A stretch of 15,942 nt of DNA, from the NCBI GenBank assembly GCA_041487355.1, contig JBGPND010000113.1, positions 1-15,942 on the forward strand. The letters run 5' to 3'. The notes beneath the pieces were generated by a model. It was not told the DNA's origin. It saw only the letters and a list, made by a program, of their open reading frames with translations, and did no database searches. The DNA is from JAMXLO01 sp041487355. Lineage in GTDB: Bacteria > Pseudomonadota > Alphaproteobacteria > Acetobacterales > Acetobacteraceae. Shown one piece after another: positions 7,854 through 15,452 of the stretch. The number at the start of each line of letters is the position of its first letter. The first letter of the stretch is position 1. Position numbers and translations under genes: made by a program.

Positions 7854-8219
7854 CTACTCCCAATCCAGTGCTCCCTTGCACCATTCGTAGATGAAGCCAA
7901 CCGTGAGCACGCCAAGGAATGCGATCATCGACAGAAACCCGAACCAGCCGATGTCCTTCAGTGACACCGCCCATGGGAACAGAAACGCCACCTCAAGATC
8001 GAAGATGATGAACAGGATGGCGACGAGGTAGAAGCGCACATCGAAGCGGCGGCGCGCGTCGTCGAACGGCTCGAAGCCGCATTCGTACGGCGACACCTTC
8101 TCGGGATACGGCTTCTGTCGCGCGGCGAGCAGCGAGCCACCCACCATTGCCACGGCGATCACCCCGGCAATGACGATGAACACCAGGACGGGAAGGTATC
8201 CGAGAAGCACTGGCTGCAT
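7854..8219 (-). CDS. nuoA: NADH-quinone oxidoreductase subunit A (complex I)
   Basis: NuoA is a small membrane subunit of complex I that contacts NuoH and the quinone tunnel and contributes to the switch loop between the peripheral and membrane arms. The 121-residue product has three membrane helices (roughly 7-33, 62-84 and 92-112). It contains the highly conserved loop YECGFEPFDDARRRFDVRFY at 45-64, including the cysteine typical of the family. It is the first gene of the nuo operon, 149 nt downstream of tRNA-Asp. I could not find a convincing -35/-10 pair in that gap, and the ribosome-binding site (CGGAC) is poor, so read-through from the tRNA-Asp side is possible. Complete; ends in TAG. 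Confidence 0.96.
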   Translation of the reverse strand: MQPVLLGYLPVLVFIVIAGVIAVAMVGGSLLAARQKPYPEKVSPYECGFEPFDDARRRFDVRFYLVAILFIIFDLEVAFLFPWAVSLKDIGWFGFLSMIAFLGVLTVGFIYEWCKGALDWE

Positions 8220-8368
8220 GTCAGGTCCGATCGATCAGGCGGGCATTGCGCACCATGAACCGGGCCCAGCCCCTCAAGGCTGTGCCGTATCAGGCTACCG
8301 CGACGCAAGACGCGGCGGACATTAGCCCCAACTGCACCGCGCCGCCATAGGCCCCGCCTGGGATTTGC
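8220..8368. other. Leader region between tRNA-Asp and nuoA, no gene
   Basis: I see no gene, no clear sigma-70 promoter and no strong terminator here. A short CAGCC/GGCTG stem (8267-8271 and 8278-8282) is present but weak. This region must contain either the nuo operon promoter or its read-through path. Confidence 0.5.
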
Positions 8369-8445
8369 TGGCGCGAGCGACGGGACTCGAACCCGCGACC
8401 TCCGGCGTGACAGGCCGGCGCTCTAACCGACTGAGCTACGCCCGC
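8369..8445 (-). tRNA. tRNA-Asp (anticodon GTC)
   Basis: The minus strand folds into a full cloverleaf of 77 nt. The acceptor stem is GCGGGCG with CGCTCGC (one G-U pair). The D-arm begins TAGCTCAGTCGGTTAGAGC, and the anticodon loop reads CTGTCAC with GTC as anticodon. The T-arm contains GGTTCGAGTCCC, the discriminator base is G and the CCA end is encoded. It lies between tRNA-Val and nuoA, in the same orientation as both. Confidence 0.97.
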
Positions 8446-8728
8446 GCAGCAGGGGGCGCGTTTAGCAGTGATCAGTGATCGGTGTCCAGTGACCAGCCGC
8501 ATGGCCAAAGCTAGCGAACCTGGCCGCGCGATCCGGTTTTCGTTTTTGTCATGCCTGAGAATGAATCCATGCCTGCCCCAGCGGTGACGGTGACCCCTGG
8601 GTCCCCGCTTTCGCGGGGATGACAACGTAATTTAATCGGTGCGCATCTTTCGTCATCCCCGCGAAAGCGGGGACCCAGGATACTGCGGAAGGTCGGCGAC
8701 ATCCTGGCCGCCCTGGATTCCTGACCGC
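8446..8728. other. Spacer between tRNA-Asp and tRNA-Val, no gene
   Basis: About 280 nt without a credible gene. It contains tandem CAGTGATC motifs near the tRNA-Asp 5' side (8466-8480, followed by a variant CAGTGACC) and a pair of inverted 28-bp repeats (8596-8679). Short open frames here translate to RESGDPG- or PRKRGP-type peptides, which are products of the repeat rather than proteins. Confidence 0.7.
8596..8679. repeat. Pair of inverted 28-bp palindromic repeats
   Basis: The sequences at 8596-8623 and 8652-8679 are exact reverse complements of each other over 28 bp, separated by 28 nt. Each contains an internal hairpin, CCCCGC-TTTC-GCGGGG or its complement, and a flank reading GTCATC on one side and CCCAGG on the other. 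This is the same family as the nuoA-nuoB inverted repeat and resembles REP/BIME-type dispersed elements. Confidence 0.9.
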
Positions 8729-8803
8729 TGGTGGGCGGTGACGGATTCGAACCGCCGGCCCTCTCGGTGTAAACGAGACGCTCTACCGCTGAGCTAACCG
8801 CCC
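8729..8803 (-). tRNA. tRNA-Val (anticodon TAC)
   Basis: A 75-nt cloverleaf is read on the minus strand. The acceptor stem is GGGCGGT with ACCGCCC and the D-arm is TAGCTCAGCGGTAGAGC. The anticodon stem TCTCG/CGAGA encloses the loop TTTACAC, giving the TAC anticodon. The T-arm is GGCGGTTCGAATCCGTC, the discriminator is A and CCA is encoded. The 5' end is only 22 nt from the HU stop codon, which implies co-transcription with hup. Confidence 0.97.
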
Positions 8804-8804
8804 G

Positions 8805-8832
8805 TCAGTGATCTGTCGTCCCTGATCACTGA
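8805..8832. repeat. Hairpin spanning the HU stop and tRNA-Val leader
   Basis: TCAGTGATC (8805-8813) and GATCACTGA (8824-8832) form a perfect 9-bp stem with a 10-nt loop. The stem includes the HU stop codon and ends just before the mature tRNA-Val 5' end. The core CAGTGATC also occurs twice near tRNA-Asp (8466-8480). No U-run follows, so it is more likely a processing or stability element, or a dispersed repeat, than a terminator. Confidence 0.7.
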
Positions 8833-9098
8833 ACCGAGTCTTTGAGTCCCTTCCCCGCCTTGAAACGGACGGTGGTGGACGCCGCGATCGCCATTGCCTC
8901 GCCGGTGCGGGGATTGCGGCCCGTTGCGGCCTTGCGTTCGGCGGTCGCAAAGGTGCCGAAGCCGACCAACCGCACTTCCTCCTTGTTCTTCAGCGCCCCC
9001 TCGATCGCGCTGAATACCGCATCGACCACGTCCGATGCCTTGGCACGTGACAACTCGGTCTGGTCGGCAACAGACGCGATAAGATCCATCTTGTTCAC
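8826..9098 (-). CDS. hup: DNA-binding protein HU
   Basis: HU is a small dimeric nucleoid protein that binds and bends DNA without sequence specificity. The 90-residue product carries the family signature GFGTFATAERKAATGRNPRTG from residue 46, with the DNA-intercalating proline at P63. I chose a GTG start (MNKMDLIASV). It gives the usual 90-residue length and N-terminus and is preceded by AAGGA at 8-nt spacing. An ATG three codons further in is the alternative, and the upstream in-frame ATG at 9176 would add an unrelated 26-residue leader. The gene lies between lon and tRNA-Val, an order I recall from other alphaproteobacteria. hupB is the likely symbol. Confidence 0.95.
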   Translation of the reverse strand: MNKMDLIASVADQTELSRAKASDVVDAVFSAIEGALKNKEEVRLVGFGTFATAERKAATGRNPRTGEAMAIAASTTVRFKAGKGLKDSVQ

Positions 9099-9173
9099 TG
9101 GTTCAGTCCTTCTCGATCCGGTGATGCAGCAGAATGGCGGCGACGCCGGCGCGGATGGCCGACCGGGGGGCGA

Positions 9174-9202
9174 CACTAATGGCGCAGTTTCCGCTGCGTC
9201 AA
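9174..9202 (-). promoter_or_regulatory. Candidate hup promoter
   Basis: On the minus strand, TTGACG (9197-9202) matches the sigma-70 -35 box in five of six positions, with a 17-nt spacer before a poor -10 (TTAGTG, 9174-9179). It would give a leader of about 70 nt. The -35 box lies inside a perfect palindrome. Confidence 0.35.
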
Positions 9203-9209
9203 TGACGCA
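9195..9209. promoter_or_regulatory. 15-bp palindrome, possible operator of hup
   Basis: TGCGTCA-A-TGACGCA is a perfect 7-bp inverted repeat around a single central base. It covers the candidate -35 box of hup and touches the A-run of the lon terminator. A dimeric regulator could bind here, but no specific factor can be named from the sequence. Confidence 0.4.
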
Positions 9210-9246
9210 AAAAAGGCCCGCCGAAGCGTGCCGACGGGCCTTCTTG
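9209..9246 (-). terminator. Intrinsic terminator of lon
   Basis: Read on the minus strand, AAGGCCCG pairs with CGGGCCTT, and the stem can extend by four more pairs, including wobbles, around a loop of about 6 nt. It is followed directly by a run of six Ts. It lies about 10 nt after the lon stop, the expected place for rho-independent termination, and separates lon from hup. Confidence 0.85.
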
Positions 9247-9256
9247 CAGTGTTACG

Positions 9257-11722
9257 TCAGTGCGGCAGCGAAGCGGTGGCTGGCTCCGGCGGAGGCGGCG
9301 TGACCGGCTCCGGCGGTTCCTCCCACTCGATCGCCACAGGCCGGCGGGCCAACGCCTGGGCGATCACCTCGTCGACATCCGCGACGGCAATGAGCTTCAG
9401 ATGCTTCTTCACGTTGTCCGGGATCTCCGCCAGGTCCTTTTCATTCTCTTTCGGAATGAACACGGTGGTGATCCCGGCCCGCAAAGCCGCCAGCAGCTTC
9501 TCCTTCAGTCCACCGATCGGCAGGATCCGGCCGCGCAGCGTGATCTCCCCGGTCATCGCGATGTCACGGCGTACCGGGATCCCGGTCAGCACCGAGACGA
9601 TCGAGGTGGCCATGGCGACGCCCGCGGACGGGCCGTCCTTCGGCGTGGCACCCTCGGGCACGTGCACGTGGATGTCGCGCTTTTCGAACAGCGTCGGCTT
9701 GATACCGAACCGCAGCGAACGCGACCGCACATAGCTGAGTGCGGCGGACACGCTCTCCTGCATCACGTCGCCCAGCTTGCCGGTCTGCTTGATGTTGCCC
9801 TTGCCGGGCAGCAGCACGCTTTCGATCGTCAGGATTTCGCCGCCGACCTCGGTCCAGGCCAGACCGGTGACGACGCCGACCATGTCCTCGGCCTCGGTCT
9901 CACCAAAGCGGAACTTCTGAACGCCCGCGTACTTGTCGAGATTCTTGCGGGTGATCGTCACCTTCTTGGTCTTCTTGGTGACCAGCTCCTTGACCGACTT
10001 GCGCGCGAGGTTGGCGATCTCGCGCTCCAGGTTCCGCACGCCGGCTTCGCGCGTGTAGTAGCGGATCATGTCGCGCAGCGCTTCGTCCGAGATGTGCCAC
10101 TCGTCCGTCTTCAGACCGTGCGCTTCCGACTGCTTGCTGATCAGATGGCGCTTGGCGATCTCCACCTTCTCATCCTCGGTGTAGCCGGGGATGCGGATGA
10201 TCTCCATGCGGTCCATCAGCGGCTGCGGCATACGCAGGCTGTTCGCCGTGGTGACGAACATCACGTCGGACAGGTCGTAGTCCACCTCGAGGTAGTGGTC
10301 GTTGAAGGTGGAGTTCTGCTCCGGGTCCAGCACTTCGAGCAGCGCGGAGGACGGATCGCCACGCCAATCCGCGCCGAGCTTGTCGACCTCGTCGAGCAGG
10401 AACAGCGGATTCGATGTCTTCGCCTTCTTCATGCCCTGGAGGACCTTGCCGGGCATCGAGCCGATATAGGTCCGCCTATGGCCGCGGATTTCCGCCTCAT
10501 CACGCACGCCGCCGAGCGACATGCGGACGAAGTTGCGCCCCGTCGCCCTGGCGATCGACTTGCCAAGCGAGGTCTTGCCGACGCCAGGCGGTCCGACCAG
10601 GCACAGGATCGGCCCGCGCACCTTCGGCGAGCGCGCCTGCACGGCGAGATACTCGATGATGCGCTCCTTGACCTTCTCCAGCCCGTAGTGATCGGCCTCC
10701 AGCACCTTCTCCGCGGCAACCACGTCGTGGCGGATCTTGCTGCGCTTCTTCCACGGGAGCGACAGCATCCAGTCCAGGTAGTTGCGTACCACCGTCGCCT
10801 CGGCGCTCATCGGACTCATGGTCTTGAGCTTCTTCAGCTCCTGCAAGGCCTTTTCGCGCGCTTCCTTCGACAGCTTGGTCTTCTTGATCTTGGCTTCGAG
10901 TTCGGCGTTCTCGTCCTTGCCGTCCTCGCCTTCGCCCAGCTCCTTCTGGATCGCCTTGAGCTGCTCGTTCAGGTAGTACTCGCGCTGCGTCTTCTCCATC
11001 TGCCGCTTCACGCGGTTGCGGATGCGCTTCTCCACCTGCAGCACGCCGATCTCGGACTCCATGTGCCCGAACACGCGCTCCAGCCGCTCGCCGATCTTGG
11101 CGATCTCGAGCAACTCCTGCTTCTCGGCGATCTTGAGGTTGAGGTGGCTCGCCACCGTATCGGCGAGCTTGCTGGGCTCCTCTATCTGGTTCAGCGAGAC
11201 CAGCACCTCGGGAGCAATCTTCTTGTTGAGCTTGATGTACTGCTCGAACTGCGAGACGACGGTGCGGCCCAGCGCCCCCAGCTCCTTCGCCTCGGCCGCC
11301 TCGTCGGGCATCGCCTCGACGAACGCCTCGAAGTAGCTCTCGGTATCCTTGAAGCCGACGATCTTCGCCCGCCTGCCGCCTTCCACCAGCACCTTCACGG
11401 TGCCATCCGGCAGCTTCAGCAGCTGCAGGATCGTGGAGACGGTGCCAACGCGATAGATGTCATCGACCGAGGGGTCGTCCTGCGCGGCGTTCTTCTGGGC
11501 GACGAGCAGTATCTGCTTGTCGTCCTTCATCACCGCTTCCAGCGCACGGACCGATTTTTCGCGCCCGACGAAGAGCGGCACGATCATGTGCGGAAAAACG
11601 ACGATATCGCGCAGCGGCAGCACGGCGAGCACATCGCCGCGCGCGGGAGCGGGCAGCTTGTCGTCCGGGCGTCCTTGCTGTTCCGGGGGCTGATCCGGCA
11701 CAGGCCGATCGGATTCAGTCAT
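9257..11722 (-). CDS. lon: ATP-dependent protease La (Lon)
   Basis: Lon is a cytosolic hexameric AAA+ serine protease that degrades misfolded proteins and specific regulators. The domains appear in order: the N-terminal substrate domain (about 33-240), a charged coiled-coil stretch (about 240-300), and the AAA+ module with Walker A GPPGVGKT at 377-384 and Walker B FLLDEVDK at 441-448. The C-terminal protease domain has the catalytic dyad S699 in PKDGPSAG and K740 in GGLKEK. The length of 821 residues is slightly above that of E. coli Lon because of a roughly 30-residue proline-rich N-terminal extension and a proline/glutamate-rich C-terminal tail (803-821). The ATG is fixed by a near-perfect Shine-Dalgarno (AAGGAGGT, 5-nt spacing). 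Confidence 0.98.
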   Translation of the reverse strand: MTESDRPVPDQPPEQQGRPDDKLPAPARGDVLAVLPLRDIVVFPHMIVPLFVGREKSVRALEAVMKDDKQILLVAQKNAAQDDPSVDDIYRVGTVSTILQLLKLPDGTVKVLVEGGRRAKIVGFKDTESYFEAFVEAMPDEAAEAKELGALGRTVVSQFEQYIKLNKKIAPEVLVSLNQIEEPSKLADTVASHLNLKIAEKQELLEIAKIGERLERVFGHMESEIGVLQVEKRIRNRVKRQMEKTQREYYLNEQLKAIQKELGEGEDGKDENAELEAKIKKTKLSKEAREKALQELKKLKTMSPMSAEATVVRNYLDWMLSLPWKKRSKIRHDVVAAEKVLEADHYGLEKVKERIIEYLAVQARSPKVRGPILCLVGPPGVGKTSLGKSIARATGRNFVRMSLGGVRDEAEIRGHRRTYIGSMPGKVLQGMKKAKTSNPLFLLDEVDKLGADWRGDPSSALLEVLDPEQNSTFNDHYLEVDYDLSDVMFVTTANSLRMPQPLMDRMEIIRIPGYTEDEKVEIAKRHLISKQSEAHGLKTDEWHISDEALRDMIRYYTREAGVRNLEREIANLARKSVKELVTKKTKKVTITRKNLDKYAGVQKFRFGETEAEDMVGVVTGLAWTEVGGEILTIESVLLPGKGNIKQTGKLGDVMQESVSAALSYVRSRSLRFGIKPTLFEKRDIHVHVPEGATPKDGPSAGVAMATSIVSVLTGIPVRRDIAMTGEITLRGRILPIGGLKEKLLAALRAGITTVFIPKENEKDLAEIPDNVKKHLKLIAVADVDEVIAQALARRPVAIEWEEPPEPVTPPPPEPATASLPH

Positions 11723-11727
11723 GGTTG

Positions 11728-11735
11728 ACCTCCTT
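11728..11735 (-). promoter_or_regulatory. Strong Shine-Dalgarno of lon
   Basis: AAGGAGGT on the minus strand, 5 nt before the lon ATG, is close to a perfect anti-16S complement and decides the start codon. It is the strongest ribosome-binding site in the window. Confidence 0.85.
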
Positions 11736-11763
11736 ATGGACAGTCGACGCCCAATCCGCCCGA

Positions 11764-11769
11764 TTTATA
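11764..11769 (-). promoter_or_regulatory. Possible housekeeping -10 box for lon
   Basis: TATAAA on the minus strand, about 42 nt before the lon ATG, is a good -10 hexamer. The sequence 17 nt upstream (CCTTCC) is a poor -35, so this is tentative. Confidence 0.3.
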
Positions 11770-11826
11770 CCGATATTTGCAGCACGGAAGGCGTCTCTGC
11801 GGGCCTGGGACGCCCGCCGATGGCCT

Positions 11827-11858
11827 GCCATATCGGCTGGCGGGCAATGCAGCGCAAG
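11827..11858 (-). promoter_or_regulatory. Candidate heat-shock (sigma-32) promoter of lon
   Basis: On the minus strand, CTTG (11855-11858), an 18-nt spacer and CCGATATGGC (11827-11836) match the alphaproteobacterial heat-shock consensus CTTG-N17/18-CYTATNTNNG as I recall it. The -35 matches 4/4 and the -10 matches 5/7 defined positions. The start would be roughly 97 nt before the lon ATG. Confidence 0.4.
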
Positions 11859-11920
11859 GCCTTGAAAATCCAGTGTCGCAATTTCGCGAGCGGCCGCTCC
11901 TCCGCCGTCTCTCCCGTGGC

Positions 11921-13170
<1,250 letters not shown>

Positions 13171-13174
<4 letters not shown>

Positions 13175-13266
13175 GCGCACTCCTGCCCCGGACTCGCTGG
13201 GAGCCAAGAGGCGACTTTACCCCCCGTCGGCCGGAAGGGACAAGGACCACGACGGGTCCCCGTCAT
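13171..13266 (-). CDS. Possible 31-residue leader peptide overlapping the clpX start
   Basis: A short frame begins with ATG at 13266 and reads MTGTRRGPCPFRPTGGK and onwards. It ends in a TGA that overlaps the clpX ATG as ATGA, the classic arrangement for translational coupling. No good Shine-Dalgarno precedes its ATG, and the composition (arginine, proline, glycine) is what a GC-rich non-coding leader would give by chance. The frame is also open further upstream into clpP. It matches no family that I recognise. I list it because the exact 4-nt overlap could be functional, but chance is the simpler explanation. Confidence 0.15.
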
Positions 13267-13311
13267 CGCGCCGTCATGGCGCCAAGATGATTGATGATTT
13301 CGACGGGCAAT

Positions 13312-13338
13312 ATTTATGCCAGTCGGGCGGATTGCAAG
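13312..13338 (-). promoter_or_regulatory. Candidate clpX promoter, heat-shock-like
   Basis: On the minus strand, CTTG (13335-13338) is followed after 16 nt by CATAAAT (13312-13318). The -35 matches the alphaproteobacterial sigma-32 consensus fully, but the -10 is partial and the spacer is a base short. The leader to clpX would be about 130 nt and contains two small hairpins (13251-13264 and 13268-13282). Confidence 0.3.
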
Positions 13339-13345
13339 CGTGGGA

Positions 13346-13990
13346 TCAGGATCGCCCGCCAACCTCTTCCGGCGTCGGGCGGTTCTCCACCACCACGTCG
13401 ACCAGGCCGAAATCGCGGCTTTCCTCGGCCGACATGTAAGTGTCGCGTTCCAGCTTGCGTTCGATCGCCTCAATCGGCTGGCCGGTATGGCGGACATAGA
13501 TCTCGTTGAGCCGCTTGCGGAGGGTCAGGATCTCGCGCGCCTGGATCTCGATATCGGTCGCCTGGCCCTGCGCGCCGCCGGAGGGCTGGTGGACCATGAT
13601 CCGCGCATTCGGCAGGGCAAACCGCTTGCCCTTGGCCCCGGCGGTCAGCAGCAGGCTGCCCATGGAGGCAGCCTGGCCGATGCATACGGTGGAAACCGGG
13701 CTGCGGATGTACTGCATCGTGTCGTAGATCGCCAAACCGGCGGACACCACACCGCCCGGGCTGTTGATATAGAACGAGATGTCCTTGTTCGGGTTCTCCG
13801 ATTCCAGGAACAACAGCTGGGCGCAGATCAGGGCGCTGACCTCGTCGAATACCGCCCCGGTCAGGAAGATGATCCGTTCCTTCAGCAGGCGGGAATAGAT
13901 GTCGAAGGCACGCTCGCCCCGCGCGGTCTGCTCCACCACCATCGGCACCAGCGTGTTGCCGTAGACCTCGACGGGATTCCGATCCCTCAT
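13346..13990 (-). CDS. clpP: ATP-dependent Clp protease proteolytic subunit ClpP
   Basis: ClpP is the tetradecameric serine peptidase chamber that degrades proteins threaded in by ClpX or ClpA. The catalytic triad is visible: S109 in GQAASMGS, H134 in ARIMVHQPSGG and D183 in ERDTYM. Also conserved are YINSPGG at 74-80 and the hydrophobic strands that line the channel. The length of 214 residues is typical. The ATG (MRDRNPVEVYGNTLVP) is preceded by GAAGGTGG and gives the expected N-terminus, with propeptide cleavage likely in the first residues. Upstream in-frame codons to 14050 lie across the candidate promoter and are not used. It lies 82 nt after tig. Confidence 0.98.
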   Translation of the reverse strand: MRDRNPVEVYGNTLVPMVVEQTARGERAFDIYSRLLKERIIFLTGAVFDEVSALICAQLLFLESENPNKDISFYINSPGGVVSAGLAIYDTMQYIRSPVSTVCIGQAASMGSLLLTAGAKGKRFALPNARIMVHQPSGGAQGQATDIEIQAREILTLRKRLNEIYVRHTGQPIEAIERKLERDTYMSAEESRDFGLVDVVVENRPTPEEVGGRS

Positions 13991-14019
13991 GTCCGCCACC
14001 TTCAAGTCAGAGAGAGCTA

Positions 14020-14051
14020 CATAGATAAGTGGAACCGGCACGGACTCCAAC
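14020..14051 (-). promoter_or_regulatory. Candidate heat-shock (sigma-32) promoter of clpP
   Basis: On the minus strand, GTTG (14048-14051), an 18-nt spacer and CTTATCTATG (14020-14029) are found. The -10 element matches every defined position of the alphaproteobacterial heat-shock consensus CYTATNTNNG as I recall it, and the -35 matches three of four. It would start transcription about 22 nt before the clpP ATG, leaving room for the ribosome-binding site. Confidence 0.5.
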
Positions 14052-14062
14052 TGGCCAAACGG

Positions 14063-14084
14063 CCGGTGCGATTTATGGCACCGG
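14063..14084. other. Stem-loop over the tig stop codon
   Basis: CCGGTGC (14063-14069) and GCACCGG (14078-14084) form a perfect 7-bp stem with an 8-nt loop that contains the tig stop codon. No T-run follows on the minus strand, so efficient intrinsic termination is not supported. It might be a partial attenuator or stability hairpin before clpP. Confidence 0.4.
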
Positions 14085-15422
14085 TGGCTCCTTCGCCAGC
14101 TCTTCGGGGGTGACGGTCTTGTCCTCCACCTTGGCCAGCTCGAGCACGAAGTCGACCACCTTCTCCTCGTAGATCGGACCGCGCAGCGTGTCAGACGCGC
14201 GCGGGTTCTGGCGGAAGAACTCCATGACCTGCTGTTCCTGGCCCGGATAACGCGATGCCTCCATGCGCATCGCCCGCGTCATCTCGTCGGCGGCCACGGT
14301 GATGCTGTTCACCCGGCCGATTTCCGCCAACAGCAGGCCGAGCCGGACCCGGCGCTCCGCGATGGCGCGGTAGTCGGACTTCAGCGTCTCCTCGTCCTTG
14401 TCCTTGTCATCCTCGTCGAGCCTGCCTTCCTTCCGGTCGGCCTCCAGGCGCTGCCAGATCTGGCCGAACTCCTGCTCCACCATGCCTTCCGGCGAGGTGA
14501 ACTTGGCCACCTCCGCCAGCGCATCCAGCAGTTGGCGCTTCAGCCTGAGCCTGGACAGCGCGTCGTATTCAGCCTGGATCCGCCGTGTGACGGCTTCGCG
14601 CATCGCCGACAGGTCGTCGAAGCCCAGCTTCTTGGCCAGCTCGTCATCCTGCTCCGGCACCACCGGACGGTTCAGTTTCTTGGCGGTGACCTCGAAAGTG
14701 GCGGCTTTTCCGGCCAGGTTCGGCACGCCATACCCCGCTGGGAAAGTCGCCTCGATTGTGCGGATTTCACCCGGCTTGATGCCCTCGAGCTGGTCGCTGA
14801 AGCCGGGAATGAAGCCGTCCCCGCCCACCTCGACCGCGATGTCGTTGCCGGTGCCGCCGGGGAACTCGACGCCTTCGATCCGCCCGACATAATCCACGGT
14901 CAGCACCTCGCCCTTCGCCGCACCGCGATCGCCCAGCTCCTCGGCGGGCATCTCGACGAGTTCCCGGTTGCGCCGGGCGATGTCCGTCAGGGTCTTGTCC
15001 ACCGTCTCGGGCGACACCTCGACCTTCATCCGCATCAGGCTGATCGCACCGAATTCGGGCAGGGCGATCTCCGGCAGCAGCTCGAGCTCGACCTTGAACT
15101 CCAGGTCCTTCGCCGCCCCGCCGCCGACGTCCAGGCTGATGACGTCCACCTTCGGCTGCAGTGCCGGACGCAGCCCGCGCTCGCTCAGCACCTGCTGGGT
15201 GGCTTCGCTGACCGATTCCTCCAGCACCTCGGCGGTCACCGTGGTGCCGTAGCGCTGGCGGACCACCGTCAGCGGGACCTTCCCTGGCCGGAAGCCAGGC
15301 AGGGCCAGCGACTTGCCGAGGTTGGCGAGCCGGGCGGTGCGCTTGCTCTCGATGTCGGCGGCAGGCACGACCACTGTGTAGGCGCGCTTCAGCCCCTCGG
15401 AGAGCGTTTCGGTAACCTGCAT
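14073..15422 (-). CDS. tig: Trigger factor (ribosome-associated chaperone/prolyl isomerase)
   Basis: Trigger factor binds the ribosome at the exit tunnel and shields nascent chains. The 449-residue product shows the N-terminal ribosome-binding signature GFRPGKVP at 43-50. A FKBP-type prolyl isomerase domain follows at about 160-245 (LTVDYVGRIEGVEFPGG, then FIPGFSDQLEGIKPGE). The long helical C-terminal chaperone domain (about 260-430) is rich in Glu, Lys and Arg. The start at MQVTETLSEG is canonical, with a modest AGGG upstream. It lies 30 nt after tRNA-Leu, upstream of clpP-clpX-lon, a common bacterial gene order. The C-terminal tail is proline-rich (KEPPVP). Complete and intact. Confidence 0.97.
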   Translation of the reverse strand: MQVTETLSEGLKRAYTVVVPAADIESKRTARLANLGKSLALPGFRPGKVPLTVVRQRYGTTVTAEVLEESVSEATQQVLSERGLRPALQPKVDVISLDVGGGAAKDLEFKVELELLPEIALPEFGAISLMRMKVEVSPETVDKTLTDIARRNRELVEMPAEELGDRGAAKGEVLTVDYVGRIEGVEFPGGTGNDIAVEVGGDGFIPGFSDQLEGIKPGEIRTIEATFPAGYGVPNLAGKAATFEVTAKKLNRPVVPEQDDELAKKLGFDDLSAMREAVTRRIQAEYDALSRLRLKRQLLDALAEVAKFTSPEGMVEQEFGQIWQRLEADRKEGRLDEDDKDKDEETLKSDYRAIAERRVRLGLLLAEIGRVNSITVAADEMTRAMRMEASRYPGQEQQVMEFFRQNPRASDTLRGPIYEEKVVDFVLELAKVEDKTVTPEELAKEPPVP

Positions 15423-15452
15423 CGTTCAACCCTGTCTTTGCACGCCCATCCA

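Noticed and set aside
7697..7915. 73-residue N-terminal extension of nuoB
   Set aside because: It is translated from the inverted repeat and the nuoA 3' end. The ATG at 7696 has its own ribosome-binding site and gives the family length.
8596..8679. CRISPR-like spacing of the 28-bp repeats
   Set aside because: There are only two copies, in inverted rather than direct orientation, with no further units or cas genes; they are palindromic dispersed repeats.
8290..8702. Short minus-strand frames between the tRNA genes
   Set aside because: Their peptides (PRKRGP, RESGDPG types) come from the palindromic repeats and from tRNA-Asp sequence; this is a well-known source of false gene calls.
9260..11728. 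822-codon plus-strand open frame opposite lon
   Set aside because: It mirrors lon almost exactly in extent and is rich in Leu, His, Gln, Arg and Asp without motifs; a codon-bias artefact.
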